Numbered from the stretch's first letter, positions 11,807 through 21,460 are shown. The stretch is DNA of 43,900 nucleotides from Xenorhabdus innexi (GCF_002632485.1 NZ_NIBU01000029.1:1-43900); one strand, 5' to 3'. The notes: a model not told the origin generated them from the sequence alone. Made by a program: numbers and translations.

Positions 11807-14164
11807 ATGACCAAATATAGCCTACGCACCCGTATGATGAGCCTGATTTTGGTTCCTGTTTTACTGGTCGGAACGCTTGTGAGTATATCATTTATCTCAT
11901 ATCGCTATTATGAGTTGAAGAGCCTGATAGTCCGCAGTGGGATCAGTATTATTGAGCCGTTGTCGATCGCCAGCGAAATAGGGATAAACCTGGATAACAG
12001 TAAGCGCGTAAAATCATTGATAAATAGACTTCATCGCCGGAATTCTGAAATCGTTATGGCAATTGCGATCTTTGATGAAAACCATAAACTGTTCGAAATC
12101 TCCAATGATAAATATGATGTCAACCTGCTACGCCTCAGGCCTGATGATCCCATTCCGACAACACTGACCAAAGAGGAAGATAGCAACAGCATTATCCTGA
12201 AAATGCCGATTATCTCAGAAACCAGTGCTTCTCATGGATGGCCTGATTCACCAAACAAATCCGTTCCTATCGGTTATATCGCCATTGATTTGGATTTACG
12301 GGCCGCCCAGCTCCAGCAATATAAAGAGATTGCAACCTCTATCATTCTACTGATCCTCTGTCTTGGCGGAACGGCATTGTTTGCCCATATCTTGGTTCGT
12401 AAGGTCACTGAGCCGCTGGATTGTATGGTAAAAGCCGTTAACCGTATCCGGCAGGGGCAACTGAATACGCGGGTGACAGGGGCGATGCCGGGCGAGTTAT
12501 CCGCGCTCCAGAATGGTATTAATACCGTTGCGGAATCGCTGTCAAAGTACAAAGATGAAATGCAGTTGCATATCGAACAGGCGACTTCTGATCTGCAAAT
12601 TACGATGGAACAGTTGGAAATTCAGAATGTGGAACTGACGATCGCCAAAAAACGGGCGCAGGAAGCCGTCAGGATCAAAACCGAATTTCTGGCGAATATG
12701 TCCCATGAGCTACGGACTCCCCTTAACGGCGTTATCGGGTTTACCCGACAGATGCTGAAAACACCAATAACTTCTCAACAGACAGAATACCTCTATGTCA
12801 TTGATCGTTCGGCTAACAATCTGCTGAAAATCATCAATGATATTCTGGATTTTTCACGTCTGGAATCCAATAAGCTGATATTGGATCAAGTACCTTTCCT
12901 GCTGCGAGATACCGTCAATGAAGTGATTGAGTTACTGACGCCTTCTGCTAGTGCGAAAAACCTGCCTCTGCATCATTATATTGATGAGAAGCTACCAAAC
13001 CTGATGATTGGTGATCCTATCCGCTTGCAGCAAATACTCACTAACTTAATTGGTAATGCCATTAAATTTACCGATAAAGGCAACATTACGCTGGAAATAA
13101 AACTGCGTCAGCAAAGGCATCATAGGGTACAAATCGATTTTACCGTTACGGATACCGGAATTGGCATTAAATCAGAATACCGCCCTATTCTGTTTCAGGC
13201 ATTCAATCAGGCAGATGCCAGCATTACCCGCCATTATGGCGGTACAGGATTAGGATTAAGTATCACCAAACGGCTGGTTAATGAAATGAACGGGGAAATA
13301 GATTTCATCAGCGAACCAACCAGAGGAACAGTATTCTATTTTGATATCTGGCTGGAAAAAGAGGAGTTCCAGCTTGGTTCTATACCTGAACGTTTACCTC
13401 AGCCCCACACATCATTCCGCCTGCCGATGACAGTCATGGCAGTGGATGATAATCCGGCTAATCTTAAATTAATCGGCGCTCTTTTAAGTGAACAGGTAGA
13501 CAATACTATTTTGTGCAGCAGTGGTATGGAAGCCCTGAAAATGGCACAGAAACATCCGCTGGATCTCATTCTGATGGATATTCAGATGGCAGATATGGAT
13601 GGGATTCAGGCCTCAGAACAAATCCACCAGCTACCGGAACATAAGCAGACTCCGATTGTTGCTGTCACAGCTTTTATCTGCGATGAAACATGCAATCAGA
13701 CAGACACCCCTTTTATCGATTGCCTGTCTAAGCCATTGGATGAAGTTCGTCTAAAGAATTTGTTGAATCAGTACAGTCCCCCCCCAAAACCGCAAGCCAT
13801 AGACTGGAAACTGGCTTTGCAACAAACAGCGGGTAAAGAATCACTGGCGCTGGAAATGCTGTCAATGCTGGTACAATCTCTGCCAGAGATGAAAACGAAG
13901 ATTGAACAAGCATTAACCGCAGAAGGTGAAATTCATCGTGAATCGTTTTTGCATCATGTTCATCAGTTGCATGGCAGTTGCTGCTATAACGGTGTGCCTA
14001 AACTCAAAATGATTTGTGAGTTGATTGAAAAACAGTTGAGACAAGATATTTCTCTGGCTGATTTAGAACCGGAACTACTGGAATTTATTGATGAAATCGA
14101 CCATGTTATTGCGGCAGCTCCTGATATATTAAGAGCCGCCAAATCACTCACCTCGACACCATAA
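11807..14164 (+). CDS. barA: BarA hybrid sensor histidine kinase (short form)
   Basis: BarA is the inner-membrane tripartite sensor kinase that phosphorylates UvrY and thereby controls the CsrB/CsrA carbon-storage system. The order is: membrane segment (about 12-31), periplasmic domain, second membrane segment (about 175-195), HAMP, HisKA with phospho-acceptor His300 in [11 protein letters not shown], and HATPase ([16 protein letters not shown]). A receiver with Asp591 in LILMDIQM and an Hpt with His719 in HQLHGSC follow. The N-terminal spacing matches E. coli (His302). The kinase-to-receiver distance is about 125 residues shorter than E. coli (Asp718), giving 785 residues instead of 918. The receiver-Hpt linker is encoded by a run of eight C (13778-13785). 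The 3' end overlaps convergent dgt by 17 bp. Confidence 0.95.
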   Translation: MTKYSLRTRMMSLILVPVLLVGTLVSISFISYRYYELKSLIVRSGISIIEPLSIASEIGINLDNSKRVKSLINRLHRRNSEIVMAIAIFDENHKLFEISNDKYDVNLLRLRPDDPIPTTLTKEEDSNSIILKMPIISETSASHGWPDSPNKSVPIGYIAIDLDLRAAQLQQYKEIATSIILLILCLGGTALFAHILVRKVTEPLDCMVKAVNRIRQGQLNTRVTGAMPGELSALQNGINTVAESLSKYKDEMQLHIEQATSDLQITMEQLEIQNVELTIAKKRAQEAVRIKTEFLANMSHELRTPLNGVIGFTRQMLKTPITSQQTEYLYVIDRSANNLLKIINDILDFSRLESNKLILDQVPFLLRDTVNEVIELLTPSASAKNLPLHHYIDEKLPNLMIGDPIRLQQILTNLIGNAIKFTDKGNITLEIKLRQQRHHRVQIDFTVTDTGIGIKSEYRPILFQAFNQADASITRHYGGTGLGLSITKRLVNEMNGEIDFISEPTRGTVFYFDIWLEKEEFQLGSIPERLPQPHTSFRLPMTVMAVDDNPANLKLIGALLSEQVDNTILCSSGMEALKMAQKHPLDLILMDIQMADMDGIQASEQIHQLPEHKQTPIVAVTAFICDETCNQTDTPFIDCLSKPLDEVRLKNLLNQYSPPPKPQAIDWKLALQQTAGKESLALEMLSMLVQSLPEMKTKIEQALTAEGEIHRESFLHHVHQLHGSCCYNGVPKLKMICELIEKQLRQDISLADLEPELLEFIDEIDHVIAAAPDILRAAKSLTSTP

Positions 14165-15686
14165 ACTTACGGTATTCTTCGTAAGCATAGTGGTCTGTCA
14201 TGCCACTGATGTAATCCTGAATCAGGCGTGCCCGATAATAAAATTCGATCACGTCTTTTTCTGTTTCATCAGTGGCGATAATACCTTCCACCGCTTCGTT
14301 ATAAGCCAGTCTGTGTTTGGTTGAAAGTTTGTGTAACAGGCGGGTTTCAATAAAGTATTTTTTGTGGAAGTTATTCTGATGTAACTCCCAGAAATCCTGT
14401 CGGGACAGCTCCAGTAACGGGCTGTAAACATCCAGTAAGCCGGTAATAATCCGATAGCCCTGCAACTCCAGCTCTTCTACTTCCGGGTGATTAAATACCC
14501 GTTTCCGCGTGACGCTTTTTAATGTTCTCAGCAGACGGTGTTCTTCGCCATTAGCTTCCAGCAAGGCTTGATTGAAAGTACCTGCATAAATTGCCGGTAA
14601 ATGCTCAATAAAACGCTGCGCCGTATAAGGAACCAGTTTGCCGGTGATAAATACCCGCAGATACATAAAAAATTGTTCGTGAATATTGCGGCGGGCTTCA
14701 TTATTCGTCGTTTTCCTATAGGCCTGAATCACTGTCGATTCGAACAAATCGCCTTTTTGGTGGCCGCCATTCTCTTCCCACTCCTGCTTCAGATATTCCA
14801 TCAATTGATCAACATTAAAAATACCCTTCTCAACTGCATCATCCAGATCAGCAATACAGTAAGAGATATCATCAGCGGCTTCCATAATATAAGTCAGCGG
14901 AAAACGGCAGAAATCCCCCAATTGCAGCTCTTTTTTCAATTCTCGGATAAAACAGTCTTCCGACCAGTAATAGCCTTTTTTCTTCATCAGATAGCTGAAT
15001 TCTTCCGGCGAGTCTTCAAGGCGATAAGCGGGACAGGTATATTTCAGAATGCAGCCAATTTGGGCATAAGTCAGATTCAGTTTAAGTAGATTGTGTGCCA
15101 GCCGGATAGCCTGTGCGTTTCCTTCAAACTGGCATAGATCCATACGTAACTGGCACCGGAACAGATCTTTTTTCTCTTCACCACTCAAACGTAATGCCGC
15201 AACCTGACAGTTATCCTGTCGGTTGGGTTGTTCTGCTGTAGGTTCAGGTAAATAAACAGGATCTAACCGACGAGCGAACCAATCCCTAATCGCTGCCTCA
15301 CCAAAATGGCCAAACGGAGGGTTGCCGATATCATGCATCAGGCAGGCCATTTCAATCAGGCTTTCAAAAGCCATCAGGCGATCACTCAGACCATATTTTT
15401 CCAGCAAATTATGCTTTGCCAGTTCGGCAATAATTGTTTTGGAGATGTAACGACCAATTTGTTGCACTTCCAGCGAATGTGTTAACCGGCTGCGTACAGC
15501 TGCATTACGCTCCAGCGGAAACACCTGTGTTTTCTGTTGTAACCGCCGGATAGCTGCTGAGTTGATGATGCGCCCGCGATCGCTTTCAAACTGGCGGTTT
15601 ATTTGCTCTTCATTGGCGTCATGGATGGCAGAGTTTCTGTACTTACGCTGAAAATTCAATTTTTGCTTGAAATCAATCTTAGACAT
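14148..15686 (-). CDS. dgt: Deoxyguanosine triphosphate triphosphohydrolase
   Basis: Dgt cleaves dGTP to deoxyguanosine and tripolyphosphate. The 512-residue protein carries the HD-superfamily metal site ([18 protein letters not shown]) after an N-terminal arginine-rich stretch ([23 protein letters not shown]) characteristic of Dgt, and [20 protein letters not shown] further on. The ATG at 15686 is preceded by a GGGGGG purine run 4 nt upstream; an in-frame start 12 bp further upstream is also possible. It converges on barA with a 17-bp overlap of coding ends, so no dedicated terminator separates them. Next to it, transcribed away, is mtnN, as in E. coli. Confidence 0.96.
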   Translation of the reverse strand: MSKIDFKQKLNFQRKYRNSAIHDANEEQINRQFESDRGRIINSAAIRRLQQKTQVFPLERNAAVRSRLTHSLEVQQIGRYISKTIIAELAKHNLLEKYGLSDRLMAFESLIEMACLMHDIGNPPFGHFGEAAIRDWFARRLDPVYLPEPTAEQPNRQDNCQVAALRLSGEEKKDLFRCQLRMDLCQFEGNAQAIRLAHNLLKLNLTYAQIGCILKYTCPAYRLEDSPEEFSYLMKKKGYYWSEDCFIRELKKELQLGDFCRFPLTYIMEAADDISYCIADLDDAVEKGIFNVDQLMEYLKQEWEENGGHQKGDLFESTVIQAYRKTTNNEARRNIHEQFFMYLRVFITGKLVPYTAQRFIEHLPAIYAGTFNQALLEANGEEHRLLRTLKSVTRKRVFNHPEVEELELQGYRIITGLLDVYSPLLELSRQDFWELHQNNFHKKYFIETRLLHKLSTKHRLAYNEAVEGIIATDETEKDVIEFYYRARLIQDYISGMTDHYAYEEYRKFMVSR

Positions 15687-15784
15687 CAATCCCCCCATAT
15701 CGAATGATATGATTATTTATAGCCGGAACCTCTGGCAGACGATTATATAATGATACACTGCCGGATTAATCAAACCCTTATGAT

Positions 15785-15845
15785 TATACCCAATGGATTT
15801 CGGGCTGCATCGCAGCGGCAAGGGAGTGATAAGACGAAGGGTATA
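15785..15845. repeat. TATACCC...GGGTATA palindromic repeat, copy 1
   Basis: A 61-bp element bounded by the inverted 7-mers TATACCC (15785-15791) and GGGTATA (15839-15845). It has an interior GGGCTGCATCGCAGCGGCAA resembling the second copy at 39017. It lies in the dgt/mtnN divergent intergenic region. It looks like a degenerate non-coding miniature repeat of the type scattered in Photorhabdus/Xenorhabdus and relatives. Confidence 0.65.
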
Positions 15846-15885
15846 GGTTATCCATTAATTAATAACATAAAGCGAGTATGACACA

Positions 15886-16584
15886 ATGAAAGTAGGTGTA
15901 ATAGGTGCAATGGAGCAGGAAGTGACTTTGTTACGCGACCAGATCGAAGGTCTGCAAACATTGTCACGCGGTGGATGTGAGATCTATACCGGTAAGCTGA
16001 ATGGTGTTGATATCGCCTTGCTGAAATCCGGTATTGGTAAAGTTTCTGCCGCACTTGGTACTACCCTGTTAATTGAACACTGTCAGCCGGATATTGTGAT
16101 TAATACCGGTTCAGCAGGCGGCCTGAATCCGCAACTGAAAGTGGGTGATATTGTGGTCTCTGAAGAAGTACGTTACCACGATGCAGATCTTACTGCTTTC
16201 GGTTATGAACCGGGCCAGATGGCGCAATGCCCGCCCGCTTTTATTGCTGATGATAAATTAATTACTCTGGCAGAGAAATGTATCCAGTCTCTGGAACTGA
16301 ACGCAGTTCGTGGTCTGGTATGCAGTGGTGACGCTTTTATCAATGGTTCAGAACCACTGGCACGTATCCGGGCGACTTTCCCACAAGTTGCTGCGGTTGA
16401 AATGGAAGCGGCAGCCATTGGCCATGTTTGTCACCAATATAAAGTGCCTTTCGTTGTTGTCCGCGCTATTTCTGATGTCGCTGATCAGGAATCTCATATC
16501 AGCTTTGATGAGTTTCTGGTTGTCGCCGCACAGGAATCCACACGGATGATCAACGCAATGCTGACTGAACTCAGTAAACAATAA
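15886..16584 (+). CDS. mtnN: 5'-methylthioadenosine/S-adenosylhomocysteine nucleosidase
   Basis: MtnN (Pfs) hydrolyses S-adenosylhomocysteine and methylthioadenosine to adenine and the thioribose derivative. It recycles methylation by-products and supplies S-ribosylhomocysteine for AI-2 synthesis. The 232-residue protein retains Glu12 in IGAMEQEV and the catalytic Asp in [10 protein letters not shown], as well as the ribose-contacting VEMEAAAIG. Its length equals the E. coli protein. It is followed after 27 bp by btuF on the same strand, the standard enterobacterial pair. Confidence 0.98.
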   Translation: MKVGVIGAMEQEVTLLRDQIEGLQTLSRGGCEIYTGKLNGVDIALLKSGIGKVSAALGTTLLIEHCQPDIVINTGSAGGLNPQLKVGDIVVSEEVRYHDADLTAFGYEPGQMAQCPPAFIADDKLITLAEKCIQSLELNAVRGLVCSGDAFINGSEPLARIRATFPQVAAVEMEAAAIGHVCHQYKVPFVVVRAISDVADQESHISFDEFLVVAAQESTRMINAMLTELSKQ

Positions 16585-16611
16585 TCCATTATGTAACGTG
16601 GAACACTGTTC

Positions 16612-17469
16612 ATGAAAATCGCCTCTCACCGCGCTATCCGAATGGCATTTGCATTTCTGCCATTCAGTTTTCTGTATGGTTTTTGTCTATACAGTTTTTT
16701 CGCTGTTTTCAGTGCTCCACTTTACGCTGCATCATCCCGTGTTATCAGCCTTGCCCCTTCCACAACTGAGCTGGCTTATGCGGCGGGCATGGGCGATCAG
16801 CTTGTCGCTGTCAGTGCTTATTCAGATTACCCTGAAGCGGCGAAAAAACTGGAGCAAGTCGCAGATTGGCAGGGTATTAATGTTGAACGGATCATTGCCC
16901 TGAAACCTGATTTAATACTGGCATGGCGGGGGGGCAATCCGCAAAGGCCACTGGAACAACTGGCCGCGCTTGGCATTCCGATTTTTTATTCTGATATAAA
17001 GAAAGTAGAAGATGTTGCAACAGATTTAGATCGGCTGGCTGCCTACAGTTTACATCCGGCTGTAGCCGAAAAATCGGCTGCGGATATCCGAAAAAAATTC
17101 AGTGAATTAAAACAAGTGTATGCCAAATCCAACCCTAAGCCTGTATTTCTTCAGTTTGGCATAAGCCCGATATTTACTTCATCCCGTCATACCATTCAGA
17201 GTGAAATTGTTTCCGTATGCGGAGGAAGAAATATCTTTGCCGATAGTCCCGTTCCGTGGCCTCAGGTTAACCGTGAGCAGGTACTTGTCCGCAAACCTGA
17301 AGTGATTGTCATGGGAGGAACGGAAGAGCAAAAACAGCGAGTAGCCGAATTCTGGCAACCACAATTAAATGCCAGAATTATCACTATCAATGATGACTGG
17401 TTCAGCCGTGCAGGACCCAGAATTATTCTGGCAACAGAGCAGTTATGCCATCAATTAAATATGTTATAA
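16612..17469 (+). CDS. btuF: Vitamin B12 periplasmic binding protein BtuF
   Basis: BtuF captures cobalamin delivered by BtuB and hands it to the BtuCD ABC transporter. The 285-residue product has an N-terminal hydrophobic segment ([25 protein letters not shown]) that acts as signal peptide, ending near SPLYAA-type residues 34-38. The class III binding fold follows, with [30 protein letters not shown] and CGGRNIFAD. It is 27 bp downstream of mtnN and probably co-transcribed. In E. coli yadS follows; here that gene is absent and the region downstream is AT-rich accessory DNA. Confidence 0.95.
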   Translation: MKIASHRAIRMAFAFLPFSFLYGFCLYSFFAVFSAPLYAASSRVISLAPSTTELAYAAGMGDQLVAVSAYSDYPEAAKKLEQVADWQGINVERIIALKPDLILAWRGGNPQRPLEQLAALGIPIFYSDIKKVEDVATDLDRLAAYSLHPAVAEKSAADIRKKFSELKQVYAKSNPKPVFLQFGISPIFTSSRHTIQSEIVSVCGGRNIFADSPVPWPQVNREQVLVRKPEVIVMGGTEEQKQRVAEFWQPQLNARIITINDDWFSRAGPRIILATEQLCHQLNML

Positions 17470-17771
17470 TTCTTTCCCCTTTATTAAATTGATAAATAAA
17501 ACGAAAAAAGTTTTTTATAAAATATCATTAAAACATCACAAACATTATTTTTGTATAAAAATACATCAATATGCATAATTTATAAACAGGATGTATTGCA
17601 TAAAAAAGTCAATTAAGCATTAATGTTTGAGTATTAAACTCATGTTGTGTTTTATTATCAAATAAAATCAGTATTGAGTTAAAATACACATATCAATTTT
17701 ATTTGGTGATCATAACCTGAATGAAATTAATATTCCACTAAATTAATTTATCTTATAAAAAGGTGAATATA
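17470..17771. other. AT-rich intergenic leader of the micro-ORF island
   Basis: About 300 bp without a gene, markedly more AT-rich than the flanking core genes. It contains small dyads: TGAGT-attaa-ACTCA (17628-17642) and GTATT-gagttaa-AATAC (17671-17687). Several weak TTGAGT-type -35-like hexamers are present, but no clear promoter stands out. No terminator for btuF is evident. The composition suggests acquired DNA. Confidence 0.5.
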
Positions 17772-17825
17772 ATGAAAAGAACACGTAAAATAGCCAAACC
17801 AGCCAGATGTGAAGTTACTGATTAA
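17772..17825 (+). CDS. Micro-ORF encoding a 17-residue basic peptide
   Basis: ATG to TAA encodes MKRTRKIAKPARCEVTD. It has a good ribosome binding site, AAAAAGGTG, 7-8 nt upstream, which is the main reason to take it seriously. The peptide is basic in its first two-thirds and ends with a single cysteine followed by Glu-Val-Thr-Asp. It is followed by a 9-bp inverted repeat and then the histidine-motif protein at 18027. Possibilities are a small peptide product or RiPP-like precursor, a translated leader that controls the downstream gene, or a chance ORF. I do not recognise a family. Confidence 0.4.
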   Translation: MKRTRKIAKPARCEVTD

Positions 17826-17853
17826 CTCTTTGAATTTTCATTAATAAATAAAT

Positions 17854-17878
17854 CATGATATTCAGGACTAATATCATG
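17854..17878. repeat. 9-bp perfect inverted repeat after the micro-ORF
   Basis: CATGATATT-caggact-AATATCATG begins 28 bp after the micro-ORF stop. There is no U-tract, so it is not a classical terminator. It could be an RNA processing or stabilising hairpin, or an operator. Confidence 0.5.
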
Positions 17879-17964
17879 GATAATTCATAACTGGCTAAAT
17901 AATTTCGGCATTGTAATGAGTCTTCTTAATTCCTGTTGAACTAAAATAGAAGATAAGTAAACCT

Positions 17965-17993
17965 GCAGGAATAGGACCATCCCCTTTTCCTGC
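17965..17993. repeat. 7-bp inverted repeat before the histidine-motif gene
   Basis: GCAGGAA...TTCCTGC, a 7-bp perfect stem with a 15-nt loop in which TAGG and CCCC-rich parts can pair further. It lies 33 bp upstream of the gene at 18027. Possible attenuator or terminator-like hairpin in the leader; the downstream tract is only weakly T-rich. Confidence 0.4.
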
Positions 17994-18026
17994 TTTACTG
18001 ATAATAAAATACTGGGGAATATAGAA

Positions 18027-18434
18027 ATGACGAAAGAAGAATTTTTTGAAAAAATAGAGTCTGTTAATTTCTCTGTAATTAGAAAAAAATTAACTCAGAA
18101 AAATCCTAATATAGCCAAAGTATGGTCGGAAGAGGGAGCCATTGACGCGATAGAACAATATAAAAGATTTATGTATCTGATTTACAAATATAATAAATCA
18201 GGTATAAAACTAGTTCCATCTATTGAGATAGATGAAATATGGCATCATCATATTTTAGATACAAAAAACTACCAAAAAGACTGCGAAAACATTTACGGTT
18301 ATTTTGTTCATCACTCTCCATTCTCCGAGTTAACAGGAGATAATAAACTCGATGAAGTAAGTATTAATTTCATGAAAACACAACAGCTTTATTTAGAGGA
18401 GTTTGGTGAATATATGTATGAGGTTGATTTTTAA
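18027..18434 (+). CDS. Small histidine-motif protein, GRDP-like (DUF1399-type)
   Basis: A 135-residue soluble protein, preceded by GGGGA about 9 nt upstream of its ATG. The core PSIEIDEIWHHHILDTKNYQKDCENIYGYFVHHSP (residues 65-98) resembles the (D/E)xxWHxHxLDTxxYxxDC...GxxxHHxP pattern of glycine-rich-domain-protein-like (GRDP/DUF1399) proteins. Its clustered histidines (73-75, 95-96) and Cys86 suggest a metal site, but that is inference. No signal peptide or membrane segment is visible. It is AT-rich, sits where E. coli has yadS, and lies 201 bp after a micro-ORF, so it may be a transferred two-part unit. Biochemical function is unknown. A family name from this motif alone is tentative. Confidence 0.75.
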   Translation: MTKEEFFEKIESVNFSVIRKKLTQKNPNIAKVWSEEGAIDAIEQYKRFMYLIYKYNKSGIKLVPSIEIDEIWHHHILDTKNYQKDCENIYGYFVHHSPFSELTGDNKLDEVSINFMKTQQLYLEEFGEYMYEVDF

Positions 18435-18525
18435 GCATCCCTACCCAGTTAGAAATCCAATCAGAAATATTAATGCAAAAAGGATAATTTTTTCTGGATA
18501 AAAGAATGAGATTAGAAATAAAACA

Positions 18526-18545
18526 GGGCAACACTTCCGTTGCCC
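18526..18545 (-). terminator. erpA terminator
   Basis: GGGCAAC/GTTGCCC stem with a 6-nt loop. On the minus strand it is followed by TGTTTTATTT. It lies 21 bp after the erpA stop. Confidence 0.8.
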
Positions 18546-18565
18546 TTATGTTCTGAATAACAACA

Positions 18566-18910
18566 TCAAATACTGAAAGATGAACCACAACCACAAGTCG
18601 TTTTTGCATTCGGGTTGGTCACAATAAAACGGGAACCTTCCAGCCCTTCGGTATAATCAACGCTACCACCTACAAGATATTGCAGGCTCATCGGATCAAC
18701 GACCAGCTCAACACCCTGTTTCTGGATCGTCATATCACCTTCGTTAATTTGGTCATCGAAAGTGAAACCATACTGGAAACCGCTACAACCACCACCGGTA
18801 ATGTAGACCCGCAGGCGCAGGTTCGGATTCTCTTCATCGGCAACCAATACTTTCACTTTGTTGGCTGCGGCATCGGTAAACTGCAAAGGCAGTGCAGCAT
18901 CATCGCTCAT
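18566..18910 (-). CDS. erpA: Iron-sulfur cluster insertion protein ErpA
   Basis: ErpA is an A-type carrier that delivers Fe-S clusters to apoproteins, notably IspG/IspH of isoprenoid synthesis. The 114-residue protein keeps the three cluster ligands Cys42 ([11 protein letters not shown]), Cys106 and Cys108 (TTCGCGSSF), and matches the E. coli length. GGAG precedes the ATG at 18910. It diverges from hemL across 246 bp. In E. coli clcA lies between these two genes and is missing here. Confidence 0.98.
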   Translation of the reverse strand: MSDDAALPLQFTDAAANKVKVLVADEENPNLRLRVYITGGGCSGFQYGFTFDDQINEGDMTIQKQGVELVVDPMSLQYLVGGSVDYTEGLEGSRFIVTNPNAKTTCGCGSSFSI

Positions 18911-19156
18911 ATTTTTACTCCAGTCCGGTTTTCCGGTAAAAGTTCCCGGAAAGTTGCTGTATACCCATAAATAATAGGGAGGGCATAAACCTTCTGATCA
19001 GTTAGCAGTGATTATCTAATACCTGACTGATTCGTTCAAGTTTTGCCATGCTCAGATATCGTACATCTTATTCCTGAGTTTCTCATTTGGCTTACCTATT
19101 AGGGTGATTTAGAATGGCAAATCCACATATCTGTTGTCTTTCAGGAGCATTGATTA

Positions 19157-20440
19157 ATGAGCCAGTCCGAAACACTTTACTCTCAGGCAAAACATGTTAT
19201 CCCCGGTGGTGTTAACTCTCCGGTACGCGCTTTCAATGGTGTTGGCGGTATACCTGTATTTATCCAACGTGCCAATGGTGCTTATCTTTATGATGTCGAT
19301 GGTAATGCCTATATCGATTATGTCGGTTCATGGGGGCCAATGGTTCTGGGACACAATCACCCTGCTATCCGCAATGCGGTTATTGAAGCCGCTGAGCGTG
19401 GCCTGAGTTTTGGTGCGCCAACGGCTGCCGAAGTAGAAATGGCAAAAGTGGTCACAGAGCTGGTTCCTTCCATGGATATGGTTCGGATGGTGAACTCAGG
19501 CACGGAAGCAACTATGAGTGCAATCCGTCTGGCTCGTGGCTATACCCAGCGTGATAAAATCATCAAATTTGAAGGTTGCTACCACGGCCATGCTGACTGC
19601 CTGCTGGTCAAAGCAGGTTCCGGTGCTCTGACTATCGGGCAACCAAACTCTCCGGGTGTTCCTGCCGATTTTGCCAAACACACACTGACCTGCGTCTACA
19701 ATGATCTGAATTCTGTGCGTGAAGCATTCGAAAAATTCCCGGAAGAGATCGCCTGTATTATCGTCGAACCTGTTGCCGGAAATATGAACTGTATTCCGCC
19801 ACAACCTGAATTTTTATCAGGTTTGCGTAAACTGTGTGATGAATTCGGCGCTTTGCTGATTATTGATGAAGTAATGACTGGTTTCCGTGTTGCTCTAGGC
19901 GGCGCACAGGAGTACTACGGAATTACACCTGACCTCACTTCTCTTGGAAAAATCATCGGTGGTGGTATGCCGGTAGGAGCATTCGGTGGTCGTCAGGAAA
20001 TCATGGAAAAACTGGCTCCAACCGGCCCTGTTTATCAGGCAGGTACGCTTTCCGGTAACCCGATTGCAATGGCGGCTGGTTTAGCCTGCCTGAAAGAAGT
20101 GGCTCAGATTGGTGTTCATCAACGCCTGAGTGAACTGACAGATAAACTGGCAACCGGACTGAAAAATGCGGCATCCAAAGCGGGTATTCCTCTGGTTATT
20201 AACCATGTCGGCGGTATGTTCGGCATTTTCTTTACCGATGCAGAAAGCGTTACCTGCTATCAGGATGTGATGAAATGTGATGTTGAACGTTTCAAGCAAT
20301 TCTTCCACTTAATGCTGGATGAAGGGGTATATCTGGCACCATCTGCCTTTGAAGCCGGTTTTATGTCCATTGCTCATTCAGATGAAGATATCCAGCGCAC
20401 CGTTGATGCTGCGGCTCGTTGTTTTGCGAAATTGAAATAA
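19157..20440 (+). CDS. hemL: Glutamate-1-semialdehyde 2,1-aminomutase
   Basis: HemL is the PLP enzyme that converts glutamate-1-semialdehyde to 5-aminolevulinate in the C5 haem pathway. The 427-residue protein shows [15 protein letters not shown], the [21 protein letters not shown]-phosphate region and [16 protein letters not shown]. The Schiff-base lysine is in [21 protein letters not shown] lies 9 nt before the ATG. It is monocistronic, ended by the hairpin at 20449-20480. Confidence 0.99.
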   Translation: MSQSETLYSQAKHVIPGGVNSPVRAFNGVGGIPVFIQRANGAYLYDVDGNAYIDYVGSWGPMVLGHNHPAIRNAVIEAAERGLSFGAPTAAEVEMAKVVTELVPSMDMVRMVNSGTEATMSAIRLARGYTQRDKIIKFEGCYHGHADCLLVKAGSGALTIGQPNSPGVPADFAKHTLTCVYNDLNSVREAFEKFPEEIACIIVEPVAGNMNCIPPQPEFLSGLRKLCDEFGALLIIDEVMTGFRVALGGAQEYYGITPDLTSLGKIIGGGMPVGAFGGRQEIMEKLAPTGPVYQAGTLSGNPIAMAAGLACLKEVAQIGVHQRLSELTDKLATGLKNAASKAGIPLVINHVGGMFGIFFTDAESVTCYQDVMKCDVERFKQFFHLMLDEGVYLAPSAFEAGFMSIAHSDEDIQRTVDAAARCFAKLK

Positions 20441-20448
20441 CCCATTTT

Positions 20449-20480
20449 CTATAACACCACGCATTCCCGTGGTGTTATAG
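20449..20480. terminator. 13-bp perfect hairpin between hemL and the TauE/SafE gene
   Basis: CTATAACACCACG/CGTGGTGTTATAG with a 6-nt loop, 8 bp after hemL and 8 bp after the convergent TauE gene stop. It probably terminates both transcripts, although the flanking T-runs are short. Confidence 0.8.
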
Positions 20481-20488
20481 ATTACAGT

Positions 20489-21229
20489 TTATATCAAGCT
20501 TCGTGTCGCCTGAATTGCCGACATTATCCCCAAAACACCCAACACAATAAGCATCAACCAACGAAAATGCTGCGCACTGATTCGGCTTCTCAGGCGAGTG
20601 CCAATCAAGAGAGCAAAAACCGATAACACAGTCAGTAACAATACAGGCCACAAATAATCCGAAAAGAATAATTCAAATGCTTCATTACGCAATACTACCA
20701 ACTGGCTGATCTTTCCGAGCAAAAAACAGAGATTAGCTGCCTTGGCTATTTCGTGGCGATCACGACTCATTGCTAATAAGCACATTATCAATATAGGAGA
20801 CATCGCGTTTGTTGCCTCACCAATAACGCCTGCGAGCAAACCAAATATTGATAAAATGACTGGATTTTTAGGTAATTTAAAATTATTGCTGCCGATGCTA
20901 CTGATAACGTAAAAAGCTATTACTCCGCTTAATAACAATTGCAAATAAGCTGGATTAATCAGAAATAATAGTTTAGCCCCAATAAAACTGCCTAATAATG
21001 AGAAAAGTGCCAGTAAACTGTATTTATGTAATATCCGACCAATCTTTCCGCCCGATATAACACTTAATATATTGACCACTAATGTTGGCCATAAGGCTAA
21101 TACAACCGCCTCTTTCAAAGGCATAAATAAACTTAACGCGGTTGTACTGGCAATCGGAAAACCAATACCACTGATTCCATGTAATAACGCAGCGGTAATA
21201 AATAGAAGAGATAAAACAATAACATTCAT
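20489..21229 (-). CDS. TauE/SafE family sulfite/anion exporter-like protein
   Basis: A 246-residue integral membrane protein with seven to eight predicted hydrophobic segments. The repeated motif GISGIGFPIAST (N-half) and GVIGEATNAMSPIL (C-half) is the paired signature of the TauE/SafE permease family. Members export sulfite, sulfoacetate or other organic anions, but many are uncharacterised. The ATG at 21229 starts the hydrophobic segment cleanly; longer in-frame starts overlap the small gene upstream. It begins 19 bp after the 56-residue gene at 21249 and is probably translated from the same mRNA. The ssu genes are about 13 kb away, so a link to sulfur metabolism is only suggestive. Confidence 0.85.
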   Translation of the reverse strand: MNVIVLSLLFITAALLHGISGIGFPIASTTALSLFMPLKEAVVLALWPTLVVNILSVISGGKIGRILHKYSLLALFSLLGSFIGAKLLFLINPAYLQLLLSGVIAFYVISSIGSNNFKLPKNPVILSIFGLLAGVIGEATNAMSPILIMCLLAMSRDRHEIAKAANLCFLLGKISQLVVLRNEAFELFFSDYLWPVLLLTVLSVFALLIGTRLRSRISAQHFRWLMLIVLGVLGIMSAIQATRSLI

Positions 21230-21248
21230 AATTTCGAGCAACTTGTTT

Positions 21249-21419
21249 TTATATTTTTCTAAAAAGATCCTTAAATGGATCACGTTCTATGATGCTTTGA
21301 TTGCGATCACTCAGATCTAAGAAATCATACGGTGCAGAAAGCTTACTCAGCACGTTAAAGAAATTATCCCAACTGTCAGTTTTAGACTCCTTTTTGAGAA
21401 TTGTAATGGTTCTTTCCAT
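21249..21419 (-). CDS. 56-residue VapB-tail-like orphan protein
   Basis: A small gene with an excellent ribosome site (AAAGGCGG 3-4 nt before the ATG at 21419). The protein is MERTITILKKES then SWDNFF...PYDFLDLSDRNQ..ERDPF. This resembles the toxin-binding C-terminal tail of VapB-type antitoxins, whose usual pattern is SWDxFF...DFxxxRxQ...R. The N-terminal AbrB-like DNA-binding domain found in VapB is absent, and no PIN-domain toxin is next to it. It is either an orphan antitoxin tail, a decayed remnant retaining translation signals, or an unrelated small protein. It is followed by the TauE/SafE gene after 19 bp. Confidence 0.6.
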   Translation of the reverse strand: MERTITILKKESKTDSWDNFFNVLSKLSAPYDFLDLSDRNQSIIERDPFKDLFRKI

Positions 21420-21439
21420 AATCCGCCTTTGAACAGAAC

Positions 21440-21460
21440 ATATGCTTACATAATGCATAT
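21440..21460. promoter_or_regulatory. Dyad in the divergent promoter region
   Basis: ATATGC-ttacataat-GCATAT lies 20 bp upstream of the 56-residue gene and 67 bp upstream of the divergent SDR gene. It is well placed for an operator controlling either transcript. No regulator gene is adjacent. Confidence 0.35.

Noticed and set aside
14601-15089. 162-codon open frame opposite dgt
   Set aside because: Antisense to the conserved dgt core; no family match and no gene-like context.
15785-15845. Considered as a rho-independent terminator or small RNA gene
   Set aside because: No U-run follows the arms and the core is shared with a second copy at 39017, so it is better described as a repeat.
21249-21458. 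Longer 69-residue version of the small VapB-like gene
   Set aside because: The in-frame extension at the N-terminus has no ribosome site, whereas AAAGGCGG precedes the ATG at 21419, so the shorter form is annotated.
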